From Tetraselmis striata (lineage: Eukaryota; Chlorophyta; Chlorodendrophyceae; Chlorodendrales; Chlorodendraceae): DNA of 64,000 nt. Shown in pieces: positions 34,510 through 44,427 of this stretch. The stretch is taken from the NCBI GenBank assembly GCA_006384855.1, contig VCJN01002418.1, forward strand, positions 62,001-126,000. The letters run 5' to 3'. Positions within the stretch are counted from its first letter, which is position 1, and each line of letters opens with the position of its first letter. A model generated the notes under the pieces. It did no database searches and was not told where the DNA came from. It worked only from the letters and a program-made list of their open reading frames with translations. The translations under genes were made by a program, and so were the position numbers.

Positions 34510-37500
34510 ACACGACGCTCCTGTAGGAGAACCTGGAGGACCTGCGGCGCTTCAACCTGCAGGAGGACTGCCCCATCTTCGACGGTGTGTTTGACTTTTG
34601 TCGAAAGTACACCGGGGCATCCATTGGTGCGTACGGCGCAGCTGCCCCCATTCCCTTGCGCGGGCACTTGCATCTTGCAACGCCAGAGTACATGCTGGCT
34701 ACGGGCTGGGGCGCGGCGCGCTGCTGTCAGGACGGATGCCGGCGCGTATAAAAGAACCCCTACTATAAGCTCAACTTGGGCTTTTTGCGTGCAATCTATA
34801 GGAACATTGGCTATAGTTCCTCTTTAGTTTCGTCTACATTTGACCTCTGGCAGGGTGGGCGGGTCCTCAATCGCAGTGTTATTGTCAAAGTTACTACATC
34901 TGTCGGGAGATGTAGTGACCTTGTGGGCGGCTGTGGCTGCAGACCGTACTGGCTGCGGGGACTGAGTTGACACTGTGCTGTTGCCCCCCCCCCCCCCCCC
35001 CCCCACTCCCTTCCTCCCTCCCGTATTCCTGCTGCCCTCCTCGTGACAGACGGCTGCGTGAAGCTGAATCACGGCTTGGTGGACACGGCCATCAACTGGG
35101 CGGGCGGGCTGCACCACGCCAAGCGAGCCGAAGCTAGTGGCTTCTGCTACATCAACGACTTGGTGCGCTGCTGCCCCCCGCCGCCGGGTGCGATAATGCC
35201 ACGGACACCGCTTAAGCCGGGACGTCGCCTTGTCGAGGCGGGATTCCGGGATGCCGGAGCGGAAGTTTCGTCCCTGCTAGGTTCCAAAAGGCAGCCCGCA
35301 ACGGCCGTTTCCGGGCGAGACAGTTTGGAAGCCCAGACGTCGCGATGTTATTACGATTGCATGTTTAGTGTTTTTTTTTTTCGGCAGAGGATTGCTCAGT
35401 GGCGCTTGAGTTTCCTGCTGGCAGAGATCATGGGGCCAGAAGCCCTCCGTGTGCTACTAGCGGGATCTGCATTTTATTCGATGCTAGACAACCCGGTAAA
35501 TGAGCACGAGTACCGATACAATACCGAGTACCGAGTCACCCATTGATCGCGAAATCACTGATGCAGTCTCGTACGCACGACATCATGAGAAGACGTCAGT
35601 TGCAGACTGATTCGGGAATACTGTACGGGTGCACGGCTGTCTCTGCGCGATGGCAGGCGTCGATATAACGATAACTAAAAGGTTCTACATCATGTGTCAG
35701 GCGACAGCTCCGTTTGATGCAGCTGAACTGCCGAGCCCGTGATATACACTTCTAGGTCCCTTGGCCTTGCGGGCGGCGATTGCTGGGTGCCTGGCCATGT
35801 TGTGCACATGCATTGGTTTGCTCGGCAGGTGCTGGCCATCCTGGAGCTGCTCAAGTACCACGCGCGCGTGCTGTACCTGGACATCGACATCCACCACGGC
35901 GACGGCGTGGAGGAGGCGTTCTATCTGACGGACCGCGTCATGACGGTCAGCTTCCACCAGTACGGCAACGACTTCTTCCCCGGCACCGGCGCCCTGCAGG
36001 TGCGGCGCTCGGCGCACTCCGCTCCCTCCCTCCCGCCCCACGTCCCTGCGGCGCACCTTGCCGCAGCTCGCCCGCCTCAGGACTCCCCCCCCCCCCCCCC
36101 CCCTGTGCGCGCCAGGATGTGGGTGAGCTGGGCGGCAAAAACTACACCGTGAATGTGCCCCTCCACGAAGGCGTGGATGACGCGACCTTCCTGGGCCTCT
36201 TCAAGCCCATCATGGGCAAGGTGCGGCCTCATACCAACATCCGGCACGCCTGGGCGCCCTGCGAGTTCCCCCTCCCGGCGAAAAATAGTACAGGCATTGT
36301 TATCTGGTCTATGGTAGCATAGCTATGCCGCGGACCTTGGGCGCTAGGTTGCTGTGTAGGGCGCCCAAATGTGTGTGTGTGGAGGGGGGGGGGGGGGGGT
36401 ATAATAGGCCACATCCTCGATGAGAAACGGGGGCCGACGCGGTCATCAGAACACTGCAAATAGGAACCCACCCTGCCTGTCAGAGGTCAAAGGTAGACGA
36501 AACCATAGCGGAACTACAGCTAATGCTCTTACAGGTTGTGCACAGGCCCAGTTCGAGGCTTATAGCGAAGGTCCGTATGGGCACCCATAGTTTTGGAAGT
36601 ACTCATACCTGCGGAAAGGGGTCACCATGGCCGGACACAAGGGGCGGAAGTCTCGCCTGCGATTGGCCCGCGTGTGCTGTCCACCACTCTAACAACATCG
36701 TCCCGCATAGGGATTGCGATGAGAACTAATGCCAAGTTCATGGTCTAGTAGAAGAGTGGCTAACCGGCGGTACCGTTCCATTTTTCCTGCATGTGGTGTA
36801 TATTGGTGATCTGGCTTGTTGGTATGCTGCGGTGCCCCCAAGTATCACTAGTCGTACCAGCCATGCCCACAGCAAACCCGCTACACTGAGACTGCGATGA
36901 GGCGCTACGGTGGCATCGTGTGCACGAGAGGCCCGGCACAACAGGACGCGGCATGGTGCTGTTAGATATGACCAGACGTGGTGGCGCATCTTGACATGAC
37001 ATGCAAGGGCGTGACCTGATAGAGCACAGTGGGCTCCGCATCCAATGTCGACATGCCCCCCCCCCCCCCCCCTCCTTTCCCCCGCCCGATGCCCAGGTGA
37101 TGGAGAATTTTCGACCGGAGGCCTTGGTGCTGCAGTGCGGCGCGGACTCGCTCTCCGGCGACCGCCTGGGCTGCTGGAACCTCTCGGTGGAGGGGCACGC
37201 GGAGGCGGTGCGCTTCATGAAGGCGTTCCGCGTGCCGATGCTCGTGACCGGCGGCGGCGGCTACACCAAGAGCAACGTGGCGCGCTGCTGGACGCTCGAG
37301 ACGGCGGTGCTCACGGACACCCCCATCCCGGACGAGCTGCCAGAGTGCTCGTACTACGAGTACTTTGGCCCCGAGTACAAGCTGCACTCGCTGGTGCACA
37401 GCTCGCACCACCACACGACCCAGAACGCAAACACGCCGGCCTACCTTCACACGCTAGAGACGGAGGTGCGCGCGACCCCGTCGCCCCGTGGGGAGCATCT

Positions 37501-37880
37501 CGACTGGCCCGCCGTCCTTTCTTTTCGCAATTCACTGCGGTGATAATGGCAAACTAACCAATGGAGCGTCGTCAGTGGATACTTATCGGAGATGAGGCGA
37601 CGCTGATGTCCTCGCCGTGCGGCGGCCCGCAGGTCCTGCAGAGCCTTCAGTGCCTGGACGCTGCGCCGGCGGTGCAGATGCACTACGTGCCGCCCGACCT
37701 GGTGGCGCACGAGTACGAGGAGGGCGACGCAGAGGACAACCCGGACATGCGGCTGTGCCACTACGCGCGGGAGCACATGATCGTCAAGGAGGAGCAGGCG
37801 ATGGGCGATGGCGGTGCCCTCCCCCCCCACCCCCCCCCCGGCGCCGCGACACATCTACTGCAGCATTGCCGAGGCGCTGA
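33382..37880 (+). CDS. Class I histone deacetylase (HDAC3/RPD3-like)
   Basis: Zinc-dependent deacetylase of histone lysines, nuclear. Exons: 33382-33421, 33839-33951, 34083-34130, 34254-34298, 34527-34626, 35050-35162, 35829-35999, 36116-36220, 37097-37465, 37633-37813 and 37864-37880. Phases match and give 433 residues. Recognisable blocks: [90 protein letters not shown] and [18 protein letters not shown]. Catalytic residues are all present: H137-H138, zinc ligands D173, H175 and D262, and Y301. The tail after 420 is short and acidic. The start is the first in-frame ATG. Two MITE copies and several C tracts lie in its introns. The last two exons are the least certain, because the sequence after the C-rich stretch could also be read through. 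Confidence 0.95.
33466..33775 (+). repeat. C-rich (CCCATT/CCATCC)n minisatellite
   Basis: About 310 bp of degenerate hexamer-like units (CCATTGCCATCCCCATTCCC) fill intron 1 of the HDAC gene. Long open frames here on both strands are artefacts of the repeat. Confidence 0.9.
34736..34895 (+). mobile_element. MITE-like family A, copy 6
   Basis: Contains GGCTATAGTTCCTCTTTAG, TTTGACCTCTGGCAGGGTGG and GCAGTGTT in family order. The left end GCCGGCGCG is degraded and the right end is not clear. Located in intron 5 of the HDAC gene. Confidence 0.75.
35607..35756 (+). repeat. Repeat family C, copy 1
   Basis: Shares GATTCGGGAATACTGTACG, CGATATAACGATAA, GTCAGGCGACAGCTCC and GAGCCCGTGATATACACTTC with 46888-47073. 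The end GTGATATACACTTCT also occurs at 2372-2386. Located in intron 6 of the HDAC gene. Confidence 0.75.
36429..36597 (-). mobile_element. MITE-like family A, copy 7
   Basis: Inverted copy beginning GGGGGCCGACGC and ending GGGCACCC, with CTGTCAGAGGTCAAAGGTAG and GACGAAAC inside. Located in intron 8 of the HDAC gene. Confidence 0.8.
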
Positions 37881-38648
37881 ACCACCAGACCATGCCAACA
37901 AATGCTCCGAAACCAATTACACTGCAGATTACTCTCTCCATACTTTCCGCCTCGTGCTTTTCTATGTACGCACAACTTGCAGAGAGAATCAAACACAGAG
38001 ACCAAGTCGATGGCACCCTCTGATCCCCATCTTCAGGCATAGCACGGCGTACCGTACCATTTGATTGGGGTCGCGGGCCACAATGGAGGTTTCGCAGCAA
38101 CGAGGCGGGGAAACCGTGTGGTATTCGTGGTGCGTTCTGAACTAATAAGTATAGTCATGTTGTTTTCTCTCAGCCCAGGGGGGGGGGGGGGGGGGCAACA
38201 ACGATCATACACCGCAAACCCAAAGCTTGGTGACGGTATTGTATCACCATAGTGCCGCCGTTCGCTCGATCACAGACTGGCACGTTCACTCATGTACTTG
38301 GGGGCATGTGCGGGTTGCTCCTACTGCACTACTACCTAAAGACAGACACTGCTCGAGTGCTACACTCGTGCAAGGTAGAGCAATATTCCGATTCACGGCA
38401 CCAAGGTAAACTAATCAGTCAGTGGTGGCTGCGGTGTCGCTACTATTGGGGTGATGGACACAAAAGGTGTACTGTGCGGAGTATCAGCATGCATCTCGCA
38501 GGGATCGCGGGACAACTGCTATGTGGAACTGCTGGTCGTGGGCGCTGCGGATCGCTGTATCGAGTACGCCATGTACCGATGCCGCGATGCCATTGAAGCT
38601 GCCGCTGATGATTCCTGGGCCGCAGGTGTTCTACACTAGGTTGTGTAC

Positions 38649-38817
38649 GGGTGCCGGCGCGGTAACGAGAACACTGCGAAATAGAAACCTGCCCTGCCTG
38701 CGAAAGGACACGTGCAGAGAAAACTATGGCGGGACTATAGCGAATGTTGTTGTAGGTGGCATGAGGCCCAATTTGAGTCGTATAATAACGGGCCTTCTAG
38801 TAGATGCGTCGGCACCC
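38649..38817 (-). mobile_element. MITE-like family A, copy 8
   Basis: Inverted copy bounded by GGGTGCCGGCGC and GCGTCGGCACCC, a near-perfect 12-bp terminal inverted repeat. The complementary family core (GAAACCTGCCCTGCCTGCGA) lies inside. It is 0.8 kb past the HDAC stop and is the only copy clearly outside a gene body. Confidence 0.85.
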
Positions 38818-39293
38818 CTATGTTCGTGCCTACCACAATATGCTCTGGTCCATCTTGATCCCCGCCAGCCCAACGCCCCCAGGCCCGCCACTGCCCGTTG
38901 CGACCCTCCGCGCGTCGCCGGGCCCATTACTGACACCTCGACACTGTGTTGCCACCATGCCTGCGTTGCATTCAGGTGGGCGATATCCCAGCAGGGGCAG
39001 CGTCAGCCTGCACATATAGACCGGCAGCCGCCCCGCCTGCAGCATGACTCCCCGTCAGCGACTCTCAACAGTGGGCCGACGGCAAGGTCATGGCAGGCTC
39101 GGCCACCATGTCTGCCGGGGTGCCTTTGCGTAGCAGGTAAATGGATGATGTTGTAGAGGCTGTCGTGGCGGGGGGTGGCCTTGCCGTGATGCCGGGCCTG
39201 GTGGCCCTGAGACCCACGAGGCATGTAAAAGAGTACACGCTGAACCAGCGAGCGTTGCCGGGCTAGAATGAAGGATAAAACAGGGAAAAGGGG

Positions 39294-39296
<3 letters not shown>

Positions 39297-39327
<31 letters not shown>
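39297..39327 (+). repeat. Homopolymer tract, 31 G
   Basis: The longest homopolymer in the window, in intergenic DNA. A GA microsatellite followed by 16 G lies at 39612-39652. Confidence 0.9.
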
Positions 39328-39328
<1 letters not shown>

Positions 39329-39611
39329 GATTTACCCAGGTAATATGCTACCCAGGCGCTGGCTGGGCGATGCCGTTTAAAATCAAATGAAATCATCGCT
39401 GTCTTGCAACCACATGGTACCATTCAGTGTATCATCGGTTGGCCTTCAGAGGACTACTTGCTACGGGCACTGCCGCTTGACGGAGGCAACCGACCCTGTG
39501 CAGGTTCATGTCAATCAGGCCGTATGTCAGCTGGCCTGGTCGCCCAGGAAAGAAACTTGAGGAAGTTTTAAGTGTTTAAATTTTTAAATTTTTGTCTTCG
39601 ACGCAGCAAGG

Positions 39612-39646
<35 letters not shown>

Positions 39647-42039
39647 GGGGGGGAGGGAGGGAGAGGCTTCAAATGTGGACAGCCACGGGGGCGCGCGCAG
39701 AACACAAGGTGGCTGAACGAGGGGCATCACGCCGACCCGGATTGGGCAAGTGGCTGCACCCGCATTTGGATTTGGGAGAGCTTCCCGGGGAGATGGTAAT
39801 GGTCGGCGCTATGATGGCGTCGATGGCGTGCTGCGCCTGCGTGGTCCGCAGGGCCGGATGTCCCCAAGGCGGAGCACCTATGCAGCATGGGCGCAGAATC
39901 TACGCACCAGTAAATTTCGAAGTGCACACGTCACGGATGAACACTGCCAAAGTTTACAGATGTTGAGCTACTTGGGAACTGCTGACATAGGGATTACGGC
40001 GATATCTACAGTCCCCCTCGTAAGTCTTGACCTGTACGTATCTGTGTGTATCGCCACGTCAGCACCGGCGGCGCCAACCGCCGAGTGGTGCAGTGGCGTA
40101 TATCTTTATGATAATTAAGTTAGAATATTCATCAACGGTTTGAGATGTGATAGGTGGCGGCAGGGGGGCTGCCTGTAACGCTCGTGATTCCGCTCTGCGC
40201 TGGTTCGAATCCTGCCAGGCCCCTTGGTGGAAGTATGACCAAGGGGTAAGGGGGGGGGCCTGATGCAAATATGTTTAGGTTCTCTACAGACCCTAGTACA
40301 GTGGCTTACCGCGCGACCCGCATCCCGATAAAAAGGCGGTGTACTCGCCCCGTGCGAGCGGATGTTCCTCGCGTAGGGGCCCACTAGGCGCAGCCAAATA
40401 TGGGGGCGTATGTATTGATGGCCAGCTCTACAACATACCCTGGACGATGCCCTAGCAGGTGACCATATGGACCCACCCGCTGACTCGGGGGCCGAAGTAT
40501 GGCCAGTATCGGCTGAAGCCCGGCTCTACCAAGAGCGCATTGAATGCGGACAGCAGCTATCGGTGGGCTGGTTTTGGAGCAAGCCGCACTTGCGGTATTG
40601 GCCGTTCTGCAGGAACTGCTCACTTGCGTGCATGCCGACGGCGGGGAGAGCGCGCCTTTGTGAATGTGTTCCACGATGGTAGAGCTTGGTGTGCGGCCGT
40701 ACACAAAGAACGCATATACGTGAGATATAAAAATTCGTGCCTTCGTAACATTGGGTTATCCAAATCATTCCTAACCCTGAACCATGACACGCACACGTAT
40801 AGCTTGTGCAACGACAGCACAACAACCGCGCCACTTAGGGCTGCCCCCATGCATGATGTCGTGTTCACGTATGGCACATGGAGGGGCGCGGCCGGAAACG
40901 AAGGTGAGGGCTCATAATGGGCCCACCTACAATTGATGCTTGACAATTGCGACAAGAACTTTTGTGGGCAGGTGTACATGGCGATATCATTTTATCGGGA
41001 GATGGAGTTTTAGCTCCACTTATTGATGATGTTGAAGCAGATTGGGGTGAAACGAAATGCCCTGAGTGACATGCCCTTCCTAGATCTTTGCATAGCCACA
41101 CCGCATGTGCTCTTTAATTGATGGCACATCACGTATGAGGATCTCATCCCTTTCCACGAAAAAGCTGAGGAGAAGACAGAAAGCTGGCCAGACATCAGCA
41201 CGTCGTGCGAGCGGAATCTTGCCTTGCGTGCAGAGGGACGTGGCTGATGTGGAGCCCGCCTTTGGGCATGCAAAGAATGGCTGTGAACACAATTACGTTT
41301 ATTAATACATTTCAAATATGAGTTCTGCTGGTAGCAGTATTTATGGCTTCGCAGTCAACCGAGATGCGGAGATGCCCTCGTAACACCTGCAACTCCATGT
41401 AAGGTTTCTCTCTCGAGCAGTTGTTGCTGCGGTAGGCTGTTGTCCAAGCCCCCCACCCCCCCCCCCCCACCCGCGCGCCCTGGTGGCTGCAAAAGGCGAG
41501 TCCACACGTTGCGACTTCCAACTATTGCGTATTTTGGTTTGATGTTCTCCGAAATTTGCTATCATGTCGCTGGGTGTAAAGTATAGGACTTTAAGCGCCT
41601 GCCCTTGCGTTCTATTCAGCTTCCTCAGGCAAGCTTTCATCAAGTCTTGGGGATGCTCTGCGGGTGGCTCTCGCGCCCGGCACATCCCGCCATGGTCCTC
41701 GTCTCCTCAGCTGCACGCCGCAGCGCGGCCACCTGGGGCGCCTCCGTGAGCTGCCTCTCCCGCCGGCGATGCGCAGCGGCGCGCTTCTTGTGGTTGCGAC
41801 CCTGCGTGGTGCAGCGGCGCGCCGAGTTAGGGATCATTGCATAAATAGATGCGTGTGGCCGCAAAAACGCTTTACGGCGCCACGCCGCGGAAAGGCACCA
41901 AGCGCTTAACCAGATGAGGTGCGGAATGCTGCGTTGAGCCGTGATGGTGGTCCGGTTCGACAACCATTAGAATGACTCACAGAGCTCATTGATAGCGTGC
42001 CCCCAGCTGTGGTTTCGGAGCCAAATGGCACTTCATACG

Positions 42040-43960
42040 CTCCTAGACCAGCTTCAACTAGTATGGGGTTAGGAGCTACAAGTAACGCCTGTAGCAGTAC
42101 ATGCTCCAAAACCATGTATGCAGGGAAAGCGCCCCATAGTAAATATGCAAAGGGCGTTTAGGGTTTTTAGGGTTTCGTGGAATGGTTACAGAGACCAACT
42201 GACAATACACGCTCCGAAACCATGTTCAACTACTACGGTGTAGTAGCTACGGCAAGTAACGTCTGGTAGTACATGCTTCTAAACCATATATGTGCGGGAA
42301 AGCGCCCCGTACCAAATGTACACGAAGGCCGTTTCGAGGAATGGTTTCAGAGCCGAACTGGCAATACTTCCTCCGAAAGCAGGTTCAACTAGTACGGGAT
42401 AGGAGCTACAACAAGGAACTTCTCTGGCGATACATGCTCCAAAACCATATATGTGCGGGAAAGCGCCCCGTACCAAATGTACACGAAGGCCGTTTCGAGG
42501 AATGGTTTCAGAGCCCAACTGGCAATACTTCCTCCGAAAGCAGGTTCAACTAGTACGGGATAGGAGCTACAACAAGTAACGTCTCTGGCGATACATGCTC
42601 CAAAACCATATATGTGCGGGAAAGTGCCCCATACTATACATGTGTGTGAAATGCTTTCAGATCCCATTAGGCAACAAACGCTCCGAGGCCATGATCAACT
42701 CCTACGGGATAGAAGTAGCTACGGCAAGTAATGTCTGTGGTAGTGCATGCTCCTAAACCATGTATGTGGGGGAAGCATGCCATACTAAATTCATACGAAG
42801 GCCGTTTCGAGGAATGGTTTCAGAGCCCAACTGGCAATACTTGCTCCAAAAGCAGGTTCACTTACTATGGGTTTGGAGCTACAAGTGACGTCTGTGGCGG
42901 TACATGCTCCAAAACCATATATGTGCGTGAAAAGGCCCAATACCAAATGTATACGAAGGCCGTTTCAAGGAATAGTTTCAGATCCCATTAAGCATAAACG
43001 CTCCGAAACAAGGTTCAACTAGAACAGATAGGAGCTACAACAAGTATGTCTGTGGCTGTACATGCTCCATATATGTGCGGGAAAGCGCCCATACCAAATG
43101 TATACGAAGGCCGTTTCAAGGAATAATTTCAGAGCCCAACTGGCAATTCATGCTCCGAAATCAGATTCATCTACTACAGTAAGGAGCTACAAGTATTAAC
43201 TAGTAATGTCTGTGGCAGTACATGCTAAACCATATATGCGGGGAAAGCGCCCAATACTAAATGTATGCGAAGGCCGTTTCAAGGAATGGTTTCAGAGCCC
43301 AGCCGGCAATACATGCTCCGAAACAAGGTTCATCTCCTATGGGATAGGAGCTACAGCAACTAACTTCTGCGGCGGTACAGGCTCCAAAACCACACACGTA
43401 GAGAAAGCGTCCAATCCTAAATGTATGCGAAGGCCGTTTCAAGGAATGTTTTCAGAACTCAACTGCCAATACATGCTCCGAAACCAGGTACACCCACTAT
43501 GGGATAGGAGGTACATACAGCAAGCAACGTCCGTGGCAGTACATGCTCCAAAACCACATAAGAGGGAAAAACGACCGATACAGAATGTTTGCAAAGGACG
43601 TTTCAAGGGATGACTTCACAGCCCAACTGGCAATACATGCTCCGAAACCAAGTTCAACTACTACGCGGGTTAGCAGCTACGACATGTAATGTCTGTGGCT
43701 GCACGTGCTCCAAACCATATAAGCGCGGAAAGCGACCGATACTAAATGTTTATTTTACTTTGCTTTTACATTTACTAAATGCTTACGAAAGACTTTTTGA
43801 GGGATGACTTCAGAGCCCAACTGAAAATACAAGCTCCGAAACCAGGTTCAACTACTACGCAGGTTAGCAGCTACAACACGCAATATCTGGGCGGTACCCG
43901 TATACTCCAAAACCATATCTGTGGGGGATACACACCATACTGAATGGATATGAAGGTGGT
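42040..43960 (+). repeat. 161-bp tandem satellite, about 12 copies
   Basis: Head-to-tail units share GAAGGCCGTTTCGAGGAATG, CAGAGCCCAACTGGCAATAC, GGTTCAACTA, TAGGAGCTACAACAAG and CATGCTCCAAAACCATATAT. The landmark GCGCCCCGTACCAAATG recurs at 42302 and 42463, and its derivative at 42624, giving a 161-bp period. Divergence rises towards the right end, where small insertions appear. The period is not a multiple of three, so protein-like frames across it are not real. Confidence 0.95.
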
Positions 43961-44261
43961 TTCGAGGAATGGTTTCGGAGTTGCAGCATCGGTATGGATG
44001 TGCACACACCAACACTAGTGTGTGGCCCTAGCAATCCATCGAATGTGGGCCATCCATCGCCGTAGAAATGGCGAGAGAAGAGTGGGGGAGAGGCTGCAGA
44101 GGAAAGCCTTCCACGGAACAGTGCCAAGGGTGGCACGTTGCTGCCCACTCGGGAGAGGGGGAGGGGTGGGGCCGCAAGACACCAGATGCCACCAAGTCAT
44201 CCTATCATTAGTGGGCATACAGATGGGCCAATCTAGCATCGCCAGTCCCATATTCTTCTAC
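43961..44261. other. Spacer between satellite and MITE, nothing recognised
   Basis: No gene, repeat or motif was identified between the end of the satellite array and MITE copy 9. Confidence 0.4.
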
Positions 44262-44427
44262 AGGTGTCGGCGTACCTAGAAGAACCCCTATAATAAGCCT
44301 ACACTTGGGCTTGCGTGCAACCTGTAAGACCATTCGCTACGGTTCCGCTATAGTCTCGTATGCATTTAACCTCTGCAGGTAGGGCGGGCGCGTATTCGCA
44401 GTCTGTGCACTACCGCGTCGGCATCCG
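44262..44427 (+). mobile_element. MITE-like family A, copy 9, overlaps the MiaA stop
   Basis: Begins AGGTGTCGGCGTACC and ends CGCGTCGGCATCC, with CGCTATAGTCTCGTATG and TTTAACCTCTGCAGGTAGGG inside. The last codons and stop (44368-44366) of the tRNA dimethylallyltransferase gene fall within it. Confidence 0.8.

Larger units (their letters stand above)
37881..42030. other. Intergenic, repeat-rich, no supported gene
   Basis: The 4 kb downstream of HDAC shows no exon chain and no recognisable protein. It holds a MITE copy (38649-38817), long G tracts (38178-38194, 39297-39327, 39637-39652), a GA microsatellite (39612-39636) and a pol III B-box-like string at 40202-40212. Open frames at 40459-40917 and 41341-41963 have no recognised domain. 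Confidence 0.5.

Noticed and set aside
34479..34515. Low-complexity C/CA tract as coding sequence
   Set aside because: It lies directly before the acceptor of HDAC exon 5 and fits the intron pattern.
37814..38064. Read-through extension of the HDAC C-terminus
   Set aside because: It would translate a C-rich intron and unrelated DNA. Splicing to 37864 gives a normal-length enzyme, though cDNA would be decisive.
40202..40212. Possible tRNA gene (GGTTCGAATCC B box)
   Set aside because: No cloverleaf or A box could be folded around it; at most a decayed SINE head.
42040..43960. CRISPR-like or protein-repeat interpretation of the 161-bp array
   Set aside because: There are no unique spacers between short repeats; units are contiguous, about 161 bp, in a eukaryotic context, and not a multiple of three.
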